A stretch of 18,596 bases of DNA, from positions 1-18,596 of the forward strand of contig CAYXEH010000049.1 in the NCBI GenBank assembly GCA_964463915.1, given 5' to 3'. The notes under the pieces are model-generated. The model ran no database searches, was not told where the DNA came from, and saw only the letters and a list, made by a program, of their open reading frames with translations. Positions 8,473 to 16,342 of this stretch are shown here, piece by piece (position 1 is the stretch's first letter; every line of letters starts with the position of its first letter). This DNA comes from PUPG01 sp964463915 (GTDB lineage Bacteria > Bacteroidota > Bacteroidia > Bacteroidales > UBA7960). Position numbers and translations under genes: made by a program.

Positions 8473-10008
8473 TTAACGGCTTCCGCCCACGTTAATTCCA
8501 CGGATGCGCAAACTGGGCTGCCCGGCTGTAACCTCAGCCATCTGTCCTTTCCCGCAAATCCCGGGGCCAAAACCAAGGTCGTTGCCCACGGCATCAATGC
8601 TGGAAATAACCCCCAGGCAGGAGCCGATCAGTGTCGCTCCTTTTACGGGTGTGGTTTTCCGGCCATTCTCAATAAGATAAGCTTCCCGGCAGGTGAAGTT
8701 GAACATTCCTGTTACAGAGTTCACACTTCCGCCACTAAGGCTCTGGACGTAAAGTCCTGACCTGGTATCAGCCAGAATATCTTCCGGGGCGGAATCACCG
8801 GGTTCAATAAAGGTATTGGTCATTCTTGGGATGGGATAGTTGCGGAAAGACTCCCGGCGGCCATTGCCCGTACGCTCCAGGTTCAACTGGTTGGCACTCA
8901 GCACGTCGGTCATATAACCTTTCAACACACCCTTATCGATCAACACATTCCGGCGGGCCTGTGTCCCTTCATCATCAAAATCAATGGTACCGCGGAAATT
9001 CGGGATACTGCCGTCATCCACCATGGTGAACACATCCGTAGCTACCTTTTGACCCACTTTACCGGTAAAGGCACCAATGCCTTTGGCAATGTTGTCTGCT
9101 TCCAGCGGATGGCCGACCGCTTCGTGGATCAGCACACCACCCCAGCCGTTCTCCATCACCACATCCATCATACCTGCAGGTGCATCCTCGGCATCCAGCA
9201 TGGCAATAGACTCACGGGCAGCAATACGGGCCACCTCCTCGGGTGAGGTCTTGTTGAACATCTCAAATCCGCTGTGGGCACTCAGACGCTCACGCGACAT
9301 ATGCCGGTTGGTTCCGTCATCCCCCATGGTTTCCACGATAAAGAACAACAAAGGCTGAGAATCCCGCAGGTATACCCCTTCACTGGTAGCAATTACCCTG
9401 CTGCGCACCTGATCGTAATAATCAATCTTGGCCATCCGGATGCGGGAGTCATAATCAAGGGCAGCCTGGTTGGCCCGTTCCATGATCTCAATCCGCTGAC
9501 TATCCACGATATCCTCCAATGGAGTCTGTACGGTATTGAACGTTTCCCTGTCCGTTTGGGCAATATTTACCGGGGCAATTGACTTGCTGCCACTTCGTGC
9601 CACATAGGACGCAATCTCAGCTGCCCGCATAAGATTTTCCTCAGTGATTTCCTCGGTGTAAGCATATCCTGTTTTGTCTCCTGCGATCACCCTGACACCG
9701 GCTCCCTGGCTGATGCCGTAAAGGCCACTTTCCAGCCTGGATTCCTCCATGATGATCTGACGGGAATTGCGATCTTCCAGGTACACATCGGCGAAGTCAC
9801 CACCATGACGCAATGCCCTGGCAATCACCCTGTCAAGAGTCGCCCTATCCATATCCAGCCCGGGGCCAACCGGACCTTCGGCACCACTGCACGACATCAT
9901 ATGTGACAACAGTGGTGGCGTAACGGCAATGGCCACTCCACCTTTCAAACCCAGTTCCAGGAATTTTCTGCGAGGCATAAGCCGCGCCGAATAATTGTTA
10001 TTCTTCAT
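8473..10008 (-). CDS. tldD: TldD-family metallopeptidase with Tat-like leader
   Basis: This 511-residue protein is the catalytic, zinc-dependent half of a TldD/TldE protease. The metal-binding helix HEAVGH is at residues 295-300 and the conserved cysteine of the GICGKGQ segment near the C-terminus is C485; both agree with TldD. I place the start at 10008 (MKNNNYSARLMPRRKF); an in-frame ATG 10 codons later (9978) is also possible, and a much longer open frame upstream runs over the divergent regulator gene and is not real. The N-terminus has twin arginines (R13-R14 in PRRKFL), a hydrophobic stretch and then a cysteine (C40 in MMSC), which resembles a Tat signal and perhaps a lipoprotein site. 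The protein is about 30 residues longer than E. coli TldD, matching an added leader. It is divergent from the response-regulator gene, with 159 bp between; only a 7-of-8 match to the -7 box (10060-10067) is seen on its side. Confidence 0.9.
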   Translation of the reverse strand: MKNNNYSARLMPRRKFLELGLKGGVAIAVTPPLLSHMMSCSGAEGPVGPGLDMDRATLDRVIARALRHGGDFADVYLEDRNSRQIIMEESRLESGLYGISQGAGVRVIAGDKTGYAYTEEITEENLMRAAEIASYVARSGSKSIAPVNIAQTDRETFNTVQTPLEDIVDSQRIEIMERANQAALDYDSRIRMAKIDYYDQVRSRVIATSEGVYLRDSQPLLFFIVETMGDDGTNRHMSRERLSAHSGFEMFNKTSPEEVARIAARESIAMLDAEDAPAGMMDVVMENGWGGVLIHEAVGHPLEADNIAKGIGAFTGKVGQKVATDVFTMVDDGSIPNFRGTIDFDDEGTQARRNVLIDKGVLKGYMTDVLSANQLNLERTGNGRRESFRNYPIPRMTNTFIEPGDSAPEDILADTRSGLYVQSLSGGSVNSVTGMFNFTCREAYLIENGRKTTPVKGATLIGSCLGVISSIDAVGNDLGFGPGICGKGQMAEVTAGQPSLRIRGINVGGSR

Positions 10009-10116
10009 CGTTGTTGTAGGTTTTTGGTAAATGAATGCAATTGAACATAATATATCCGCTAAAATTAGAAATATTTTTTTAAATGAAGAGACATACTGAT
10101 TTATACCATTAAATTT

Positions 10117-10124
10117 TATCTTTG
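10117..10124 (+). promoter_or_regulatory. -7 promoter box of the two-component operon
   Basis: TATCTTTG is an exact match to the Bacteroidota -7 consensus TAnnTTTG, 43 bp upstream of the response-regulator start. No TTTG is found at the -33 position, so the assignment rests on one box. Confidence 0.45.
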
Positions 10125-10167
10125 TGCAGATAACTACCGGATAAAAACCACCGAAACGCCATATTTC

Positions 10168-11547
10168 ATGAGTAAACTGGATGCCAAACTGCTGATCATC
10201 GATGATGACGAGGATGTACTGCTCGCCGCCAAAATGTACCTCAGGCAGCATATTCAGGTTGTACATACAGATCCCAACCCCGAGAACATTCCGATGTTGC
10301 TGAAAAACAACAGCTACGACATGATACTGCTCGACATGAACTTCTCCAGGGATGCAACCAGCGGAAAGGAGGGTTTTCACTGGCTGAACAAGATCCTTGA
10401 GATCGATCCGGCCATTGCGGTAGTTCTGATCACCGCTTACGGAGATATTGAGCTGGCCGTTCAGGGGGTAAAAGAAGGTGCTACAAATTTTCTGCTGAAA
10501 CCATGGGACAATAAGAAACTGCTGGCCACCATCACCACCACACTGGAGAACCAGCGGTCGCGCAAAGAGCTCCAGGACCTGCGGTCCAAGCAGAAGTTCC
10601 TGATGGAGCAGGGTGACCAGCCCTACAGCCACATCATCGGGGAATCCGATGCCATGCTCTCGGTGCTGTCAACCGTTCAGAAGGTAGCCAGAACCGATGC
10701 CAATGTGTTGATCCTTGGCGAGAATGGTACCGGGAAAGAGGTGATCGCCCGTGCCCTTCATCGTGCTTCGCCCAGGAAGGATGAGGTGTTTGTCAGTGTG
10801 GACCTGGGTGCCATCAGCGAAACATTGTTTGAGAGTGAACTCTTCGGATACAAGAAAGGGGCATTTACCGATGCCCGGGAAGACAGGCCGGGCCGCTTTG
10901 AAACAGCCAATAAAGGCACCATTTTCCTTGATGAAATCGGAAACCTCACCCCTGCCCTTCAGTCGAAACTCCTCAGCGTTATCCAGAACCGAAAAGTGGT
11001 ACGGCTCGGATCATCAAAAGAGATACCAATAGATGTACGCCTGGTTTGCGCCACCAACATGCCTCTTTATCAGATGGTGGATGAGGGAAAGTTCAGGCAG
11101 GATTTACTCTATCGCATCAACACCGTGGAAATCACCCTCCCTCCGCTGCGCGAACGCAAGGAGGACATTCCTTTGCTGGTCAATCATTTTCTGGATGTGT
11201 ATTGTAAAAAATACAAAGTCCCCAAAAAAAAGCTGCATACCAATACCCTGAAGCGCCTGGAAAAACACGATTGGCCGGGCAACATACGTGAGTTACAGCA
11301 CTCCGTTGAAAGGGCAGTAATCATGAGCGATACCCATACCCTGCAACCCAATGATTTTTTCCTGTCAACCCAGCAGGATAAAAAAGAATCGGCACTGCCC
11401 GAAGATGCCACCAATCTGGAAGAGACCGAAAAAATGCTTATCAGAAAGGTCGTAGACAAACACGGCGGAAACATCAGTAAAGCAGCCAAAGAGTTGGGAA
11501 TAACCAGGGCTTCTCTTTACCGGCGAATTGAAAAATATGAGCTTTAG
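10168..11547 (+). CDS. Sigma-54-dependent response regulator (NtrC family)
   Basis: This 459-residue protein is a transcription activator that acts with RNA polymerase holding sigma-54. Residues of about 8-125 are a receiver domain with acidic pocket D12-D14, phosphoacceptor D56 (LLDMNF) and the conserved lysine in LKPWD. Residues of about 155-385 are the AAA+ domain, with Walker A GENGTGKE (184-191), Walker B in IFLDEIGN, and the sigma-54 contact loop as GAFTDA (231-236) instead of the classical GAFTGA. The C-terminus is a Fis-type helix-turn-helix (GGNISKAAKELGITRASLYRRI). The gene overlaps the histidine-kinase gene by 11 bp, so they are made together. No convincing -24/-12 site was found in the window, so its targets are unknown. 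Confidence 0.93.
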   Translation: MSKLDAKLLIIDDDEDVLLAAKMYLRQHIQVVHTDPNPENIPMLLKNNSYDMILLDMNFSRDATSGKEGFHWLNKILEIDPAIAVVLITAYGDIELAVQGVKEGATNFLLKPWDNKKLLATITTTLENQRSRKELQDLRSKQKFLMEQGDQPYSHIIGESDAMLSVLSTVQKVARTDANVLILGENGTGKEVIARALHRASPRKDEVFVSVDLGAISETLFESELFGYKKGAFTDAREDRPGRFETANKGTIFLDEIGNLTPALQSKLLSVIQNRKVVRLGSSKEIPIDVRLVCATNMPLYQMVDEGKFRQDLLYRINTVEITLPPLRERKEDIPLLVNHFLDVYCKKYKVPKKKLHTNTLKRLEKHDWPGNIRELQHSVERAVIMSDTHTLQPNDFFLSTQQDKKESALPEDATNLEETEKMLIRKVVDKHGGNISKAAKELGITRASLYRRIEKYEL

Positions 11548-12889
11548 AAACTTTCGATTGAACGTGATCGGCCGCATCGTGCTGATCATGATTTCTGTGG
11601 CTGGTTTGCTGTTCTTCTTCAGTAAACAGGAGTTTGTCATCACCTCTGTAATTTTGGCGCTGCTGATCATCGTGCAGATCGGTGGCCTGGTGTCCTACGT
11701 GGAAAGAACCAACAAAAAACTCAAAGTTTTCCTTGACGCCATCCGCCACAGTGATTTTTCCTCTTCTTTTTCGGACCAGGGGCTGGGAAAAAGTTTTGAT
11801 GAACTCAACCAGGCATTCAACGAGGTCATTCGTGAATTCCAGAAAACCCGTGCCGCCAAGGAGGAACATTACAACTACCTGCAAACGGTTGTGCAGCATA
11901 TCAGCATCGCCATCCTGGTATTCACCAAAGACGGGTCGGTAAACATGCTCAACAATGCCCTGAAACGAATGCTGCGCGTCAGCAATCTCAGGTATATCCA
12001 TGAGCTGGAAAAACTTGACACCAACCTTTCTGAGGTGCTACAGAACATCAAAGCCGGCGACAAAGAACTGGTCAGGGTCTTTATCGACAACGAGCTGATG
12101 CAATTATCGGTACGGGCCACAGAGTTTCGTATGCAGAACGAAGATTTCGTGATGGTTTCCCTGCAGAACATTCACACAGAACTGGAGGCCAAAGAGATGG
12201 ATTCTTGGCAGAAACTGATACGGGTGCTGACCCACGAAATCATGAACTCAATTACACCTATTGTTTCCCTCTCCTCCACAGTCAAAGGTCTGCTGATTGA
12301 TGAGGAAAACGTTAAGCTGAAACAGGAGATCGATCCCGACGATGTGGAAAGTGCTAAAAGTGCATTGAACACCATTGAAAGACGAAGCCGCGGTCTGCTG
12401 AATTTCGTGGAAGTTTACCGCAACCTCACCCGCATCCCCAAACCCAGCTTTCGCCATTTTGAGATAGAAGAGCTTTTAACCAACATTCGACTGCTGCTGG
12501 AACCCAAAGTGGAAGAACAAAGGATCAAATGCAACTACCGGGTGATTCCCCCGGGATTGAAACTTACTGCTGACCCGGACCTGATCGAACAGGTGCTCAT
12601 TAACCTGGTAATCAACTCAATCCATGCGGTACGGGATGTGAAAGAACCCCGTATTGAAATTGTGGCCAGTGCTGAGAACCTGAACCGGATCAACATTTCG
12701 GTCAGCGACAACGGATATGGCATCAAACCCGACAACCTGGAGCAGATCTTTGTTCCGTTTTTCACCTCCAAGAAAGAGGGTTCCGGGATCGGGCTGAGTT
12801 TAGCCCGCGAGATTATGCGCCTTCACAAAGGAAACATTACTGTCAAATCCAAACCCCTGGTGGAAACCCGCTTTACCCTCCATTTTTAG
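11537..12889 (+). CDS. Membrane sensor histidine kinase (NtrB/NtrY-like)
   Basis: This 450-residue kinase is the presumed partner of the overlapping NtrC-type regulator. Two membrane segments (about 10-28 and 33-54) with almost no periplasmic loop suggest it senses a signal inside the membrane or cytoplasm. A HAMP/PAS-like region follows (about 60-215), then the phosphorylated histidine H233 in LTHEIMNSITPI, and the ATP-binding domain with the N box at N356 (NLVINSIHAV), DNGYGI from D391, and the G2 box GSGIGL at 415-420. I start at ATG 11537; an in-frame TTG at 11528 would add three residues. The 11-bp overlap with the preceding gene points to translational coupling. The signal it senses cannot be told from the sequence. 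Confidence 0.92.
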   Translation: MSFRNFRLNVIGRIVLIMISVAGLLFFFSKQEFVITSVILALLIIVQIGGLVSYVERTNKKLKVFLDAIRHSDFSSSFSDQGLGKSFDELNQAFNEVIREFQKTRAAKEEHYNYLQTVVQHISIAILVFTKDGSVNMLNNALKRMLRVSNLRYIHELEKLDTNLSEVLQNIKAGDKELVRVFIDNELMQLSVRATEFRMQNEDFVMVSLQNIHTELEAKEMDSWQKLIRVLTHEIMNSITPIVSLSSTVKGLLIDEENVKLKQEIDPDDVESAKSALNTIERRSRGLLNFVEVYRNLTRIPKPSFRHFEIEELLTNIRLLLEPKVEEQRIKCNYRVIPPGLKLTADPDLIEQVLINLVINSIHAVRDVKEPRIEIVASAENLNRINISVSDNGYGIKPDNLEQIFVPFFTSKKEGSGIGLSLAREIMRLHKGNITVKSKPLVETRFTLHF

Positions 12890-12989
12890 TCCACACTGCT
12901 TCAGGCGGCCCGAAGGTCTGTCCGGAGTCTTCCACTCATTCTCCCTGGGTTATGTCAGCACTCCCCTGACTGACCCGGATCCGGAGCTC

Positions 12990-13020
12990 CTACTGAAACT
13001 GCTCGTGCAGTTTCCGGTAG
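12990..13020. other. Strong hairpin in the intergenic stretch
   Basis: GAAACTGC (12995-13002), loop TCGT and GCAGTTTC (13007-13014) make a perfect 8-bp stem, extended by CTAC against GGTAG with one mismatch and one bulge. No T run follows on either strand, so it is not an ordinary intrinsic terminator, although it lies about 100 bp after the kinase gene. Confidence 0.5.
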
Positions 13021-13171
13021 TGTGCAAAAAGTGCTGGACAGGATTCCCTGTTCATGGCACGGGCACATAACGCCTGACTGTTCGCTACCGTACGATTATT
13101 GTCAGATAGTGAACACCATTTCCTTTTGCTTAACCCAGAACCCCCTTTTCTGATCACCCTCAACATGCTTA

Positions 13172-13203
13172 TTTGCAGTTTTTTATCGTTATTGGTACGT
13201 TTT
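13172..13203 (+). promoter_or_regulatory. Bacteroidota-type promoter of the TolC-family gene
   Basis: TTTG (13172-13175), a 20-bp spacer and TACGTTTT (13196-13203) fit the Bacteroidota layout TTTG-N19-21-TAnnTTTG, with only the last base of the -7 box differing. Transcription would start near 13210, leaving a leader of about 64 nt with a small hairpin. Confidence 0.5.
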
Positions 13204-13273
13204 TGGATGATTATACGCAAAAATGCACCGGTAAATGCCGGTCCAATATCCGTTACCATAAGCAGGAATAACT

Positions 13274-14638
13274 ATGAAAAATGTCAACCCTTTGTCAATC
13301 GCCCTTTTATCACTTATTATCCTACTTCCCTTCTCATTGCACGGGCAATCAATCTGGAGCCTCGAAAGGTGTATTGATTATGCCCTGGAACACAACCTCG
13401 ACATCCGTGAGCAACACCTGGAGACCGGGCGGGCAGATCAGGACGTGACCGAGGCTTATGCCAACATGGCCCCCAGTCTGAATGCAGGAAGTCGTGCAGG
13501 ATTCAACTTCGGCCGCAGCATTGACGAGGTCACCAATGAATTTTCCACTGAAAGGGTCGCTTCCCAGAATTTTCACGTTTCCAGCAGCATGACCCTATTT
13601 GCCGGGTTCCAGACCATCAACAATATCAGGCGGAACCTGGCCCTGCAAACCGCTTTGAAGCATGACAGCGAAAGCCTGGAAAACGAAACCATTCTGACCA
13701 TCGCCAATGCCTATTTGCAGGTGCTGTATTTTGAAGATATGCTGGAGGTGGCAGAGCAACAATTGGAAAACGCCAGAGAGCAGGTGGAGCAAACCCGCAT
13801 AATGGTGGAAGGAGGGGCACTTTCAAAAGGAGAGCTCCTGGATATGGAAGCCAACGCAGCCGAACGGGAAGTCAGTTATACAAATACAGGCAATCAGCTA
13901 TCTCTTGCATATCTGGAGCTGATAAACCTGCTGGAACTTGATCCCACCGAAGATTTTACTGTGGAAAGACCCCCGGTTGAAGTAGAGGATTTAACCGTAA
14001 TGCATGAACCTGAAAACGTGTACAGTAAGGCTTTACAGATAGAGCCGTCTGTTGCTGCCGCAGCAAAAAGAATTGAGTTGGCCGAACACCAGCTGTCCAT
14101 GGCCCGGGGACAAAGGTACCCCAGTCTGACGCTCAACTCTTCCATCGGTACCGCATATTCTGAAGGATTTAAACGAATGGAGGAAAACCAGGATACACCG
14201 GTTTTAGAAACCATTCCTTACAATGACCAACTCTCCGAGAACCTCTTCCGGTCCGTTCATATAACCCTGCAGATTCCCATTTTCAATAACCTCAGGACCC
14301 GCACCAATATCCAACACGCACATATCGACAGAGAAAGAGCAGAGATCCGGCTGGAAAGAACCAAAACCCGCCTGAACCAGGTCATTCATCAATCACATGC
14401 CGATGCCATGGCTGCTTATCAGGCCTACCTCAGTAATACAAAAGCCCTGGAAGCGGCAAGGGAGTCTCTTTCGCATGCAGACGAGAGTTTCCGCCTTGGT
14501 TTGATGAGTACGATGGAATACAACGAGGCAATCACTCGGTTCAACCGGGCTGAAACCAACTTGATACAGTCAACTTACGAGTTTGTGTTCATGGTAAAGA
14601 TTCTGGAATTCTATCAGGGGGAAGGTTTCGTACTGTGA
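13274..14638 (+). CDS. TolC-family outer-membrane efflux protein
   Basis: This 454-residue protein should form the outer-membrane channel of a tripartite efflux or type I secretion machine. A signal peptide spans about residues 1-24 (ending SLHGQ), followed by the typical first segment WSLERCIDYALEHNLDI. Long alpha-helical, heptad-like stretches (LENAREQVEQTRIMVEGGALSKGELLDMEANAAE and its repeat in the second half) match the duplicated TolC coiled-coil barrel; VEGGALSKGELLDM is the usual tip region. The start is supported by AGGA 6 bp upstream. It stands alone: no membrane-fusion or ABC/RND partner is in the window, so it may serve a system encoded elsewhere. The last 25 bp overlap the convergent hydrolase gene. 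Confidence 0.9.
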   Translation: MKNVNPLSIALLSLIILLPFSLHGQSIWSLERCIDYALEHNLDIREQHLETGRADQDVTEAYANMAPSLNAGSRAGFNFGRSIDEVTNEFSTERVASQNFHVSSSMTLFAGFQTINNIRRNLALQTALKHDSESLENETILTIANAYLQVLYFEDMLEVAEQQLENAREQVEQTRIMVEGGALSKGELLDMEANAAEREVSYTNTGNQLSLAYLELINLLELDPTEDFTVERPPVEVEDLTVMHEPENVYSKALQIEPSVAAAAKRIELAEHQLSMARGQRYPSLTLNSSIGTAYSEGFKRMEENQDTPVLETIPYNDQLSENLFRSVHITLQIPIFNNLRTRTNIQHAHIDRERAEIRLERTKTRLNQVIHQSHADAMAAYQAYLSNTKALEAARESLSHADESFRLGLMSTMEYNEAITRFNRAETNLIQSTYEFVFMVKILEFYQGEGFVL

Positions 14639-15402
14639 TGGCGGACCGCCTCAACAAAAGCTTCGGGCTGCTCCGCATGGAGCCAATGACTCGCATCCTC
14701 AATGGTGGTGATCTCTGCTTTCGGAAACAGTTGATGGATCAGCGGAATGTCTTCGTCGATCACATAATCTGAGTTGGCACCCCGGATAAACAGGACAGGT
14801 TTATCAAAAGTTTGTGCTGAGTCAATAGACCGGAACACCTCCTCCAAATTATCACGTACCACCTCCAGGTTGATGCGCCATCCCAGGGTACTTCGGTCTT
14901 TCCAGTAAAGATTCTTCTTCAGGAACTGCCGCAACCTCGCATTGGGGATGGCCTCGCGAAGCGCCTCTGTAACTTCATGACGGCTGTTATAACCGGAAAG
15001 GTCAATGGCCAGGAGTTTGTCGATGATGCCTTTATGTACTTCTCCATTGTCAGAAGCAGCAGGGCTGATGTCAGCCACGATCAGGCTGCGGACACGTTCC
15101 GGATAATCCAGGGCAAACTGCATGGCAGTTTTACCACCCATGGAATGCCCCACCAAAACAGCCTCCCCGAGTTCCTGTGCGTCAAAAAACGCCAGAAGGT
15201 CATCTACCATGGCCATATAGTTGAATACCCCGCTGTGCCCCGACCGGCCATGATTGCGCTGATCAGGAAGCAGCACATAAAAGCCGTCTGCTGCCAGTTG
15301 TTTGGCAATGGAGCCCCAGTTATCGGACATGCCGAACAAACCATGAAGGATCACCATGGGTGGGTTCTTTTTGTCGCCGTATGATCTGTAAAAAAGTTCC
15401 AT
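14614..15402 (-). CDS. Alpha/beta-fold hydrolase (YbfF-like esterase)
   Basis: This 262-residue cytoplasmic protein has the alpha/beta hydrolase fold. The nucleophile is S87 in GHSMGG, the likely acid is D212 (GANSDYV) and the catalytic histidine is H239 (DASHWLHAEQP). The oxyanion segment is ILHGLFGMSDNW. Sequence style and size resemble the E. coli YbfF esterase, which splits acyl thioesters and esters; the substrate here is not known. I start at ATG 15402 (MELFYRSYGD). An in-frame ATG at 15447 would add 15 residues (GSHVT repeated) encoded by the family C repeats, and is unlikely to be used. It converges with the TolC-family gene, overlapping it by 25 bp, and lies 135 bp downstream of pdxJ on the same strand. 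Confidence 0.88.
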   Translation of the reverse strand: MELFYRSYGDKKNPPMVILHGLFGMSDNWGSIAKQLAADGFYVLLPDQRNHGRSGHSGVFNYMAMVDDLLAFFDAQELGEAVLVGHSMGGKTAMQFALDYPERVRSLIVADISPAASDNGEVHKGIIDKLLAIDLSGYNSRHEVTEALREAIPNARLRQFLKKNLYWKDRSTLGWRINLEVVRDNLEEVFRSIDSAQTFDKPVLFIRGANSDYVIDEDIPLIHQLFPKAEITTIEDASHWLHAEQPEAFVEAVRHHSTKPSP

Positions 15403-15496
15403 AGTAACGTGTGATCCACCAGTAACATGTGACCCCTCCGGGGTCATAACGCAGGTACTCGCTGCCGTCGTTAATACATGTGATCCCTTCGGGATC
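15403..15496. repeat. Family C hairpin repeats between pdxJ and the hydrolase gene
   Basis: The core RTGTGAYCC occurs three times. The first (15403-15417) has no palindrome. The second, 18 bp on, forms TGACCCC-TCC-GGGGTCA (15430-15446). The third forms GATCCC-TTC-GGGATC (15482-15496). In the third, a C-G pair is replaced by T-A, so pairing is kept. The same unit recurs at 18497-18596. The repeats sit directly upstream of the hydrolase start on the minus strand and could affect its expression. Confidence 0.8.
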
Positions 15497-15498
15497 TA

Positions 15499-15562
15499 AC
15501 CTCCACCCTCTAACTTCTTCCTTCGAACTTCCAGCTTCTACTTTCTATCCTCTGCCTTCAAA
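15499..15562. repeat. Pyrimidine-rich low-complexity tract
   Basis: The plus strand is strongly pyrimidine-rich here with loose repeats of CTTC and AACTTC (the minus strand is GAAG-rich). It covers the last codons of pdxJ and the space after them. It may be a degenerated simple repeat; no protein motif is spelled out. Confidence 0.45.
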
Positions 15563-16266
15563 CATCTAAGATACAGCTGTATGGTATTCTGCAACCCGAA
15601 ATACAGGGCATCGGCAATAAGTGCATGGCCGATGGATACTTCCTGTAAATGAGGCACATTGTTAACAAAATAAGTCAGGTTGTCCAGGTTCAGGTCATGG
15701 CCGGCATTCAGGCCCAGGCCAACTTCATAAGCGACCTCTGCCGCTTCTGCAAACGGCTTCACAGCAGTCACTTTGTCCTCGGGATAGTGCAAAGCATAAG
15801 GCTCGGTATATAATTCAACCCTATCGGCACCCACCCCTGCAGCCGCCTGGATCATCGCCGGATCCGTTTCAATAAAAAGCGAGGTGCGAATACCCTGACC
15901 CTGCAATTCTGCAACCACCTCCCTGAGGAATTCCCGGTGCCTGATGGTGTCCCACCCGGCATTGGAAGTCAGGGCATCGGGCGGATCAGGTACCAAAGTA
16001 GCCTGGGCAGGTTTCACCCGGCTTACCAGGTCCAGAAAATCGCGTGACGGATAACCCTCAATATTGAACTCTGTAGTCAGCACAGGTTTCAGGTCAAGCA
16101 CATCCTGGTAACGAATATGTCGCTCATCGGGGCGGGGATGCACCGTAATGCCCTGCGCACCAAACCTTTCACAGTCCTGCGCAGCCTTTATTACATCAGG
16201 AATGTTGCCACCACGCGCATTGCGCAGCGTGGCTATTTTGTTGATATTCACACTCAGTCTGACCAT
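15538..16266 (-). CDS. pdxJ: Pyridoxine 5'-phosphate synthase
   Basis: PdxJ condenses 3-amino-2-oxopropyl phosphate with 1-deoxy-D-xylulose 5-phosphate to give pyridoxine 5'-phosphate, the ring-closing step of the DXP-dependent vitamin B6 pathway, in the cytoplasm. The 242 residues equal the family length. The signature VNINKIATLRNARGG opens the protein, and the expected catalytic residues are present: H43 (ITVHPRPDERHI), E70 (TEFNIEGY) and H190 (NAGHD). No other B6 gene is in the window. It is divergent from the CBS-domain gene. The final residues (KAEDRK) fall in a purine-rich tract, so the very C-terminus may vary among relatives. Confidence 0.95.
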   Translation of the reverse strand: MVRLSVNINKIATLRNARGGNIPDVIKAAQDCERFGAQGITVHPRPDERHIRYQDVLDLKPVLTTEFNIEGYPSRDFLDLVSRVKPAQATLVPDPPDALTSNAGWDTIRHREFLREVVAELQGQGIRTSLFIETDPAMIQAAAGVGADRVELYTEPYALHYPEDKVTAVKPFAEAAEVAYEVGLGLNAGHDLNLDNLTYFVNNVPHLQEVSIGHALIADALYFGLQNTIQLYLRCLKAEDRK

Positions 16267-16280
16267 AGTGTATTTTTTGA

Positions 16281-16288
16281 CAAAGCTA
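16281..16288 (-). promoter_or_regulatory. -7 promoter box of pdxJ
   Basis: On the minus strand TAGCTTTG matches TAnnTTTG exactly, 14 bp upstream of the pdxJ start. Transcription would begin only about 10 nt before the start codon, giving a very short leader. No TTTG -33 box at proper spacing is present. Confidence 0.4.
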
Positions 16289-16342
16289 TAAAATAATTAC
16301 TCAAAAAATAATTATCTTCACACTATCAAAGTGACTGAAACC

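Larger units (their letters stand above)
12890..13273. other. Gene-free stretch with several hairpins
   Basis: I find no convincing gene in these 384 bp. The left part holds GTCAG-N7-CTGAC (12954-12970), the 10-bp palindrome CCGGATCCGG (12975-12984) and a strong hairpin at 12990-13020. The right part holds the TolC-gene promoter and a small leader hairpin ACCGG-TAAATG-CCGGT (13227-13242). A reading frame on either strand of the left part gives short peptides with no recognisable motif. It could contain a small RNA or the remains of a lost gene. Confidence 0.55.

Noticed and set aside
8473..10632. A 719-residue version of TldD starting at 10632
   Set aside because: The extra part runs antisense through the receiver domain of the response regulator and has no TldD similarity; the Tat-like leader at 10008 is a natural start.
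11528..11536. TTG start for the histidine kinase
   Set aside because: An ATG three codons later fits the gene just as well and is the commoner start.
13055..13060. TGGCAC as the -24 element of a sigma-54 promoter before the TolC gene
   Set aside because: No TTGC element at the required spacing follows, so the match is only half a site.
12990..13259. An 89-residue frame on the minus strand in the intergenic stretch
   Set aside because: No recognisable motif, and the frame covers the likely TolC-gene promoter; chance ORF or relic at best.
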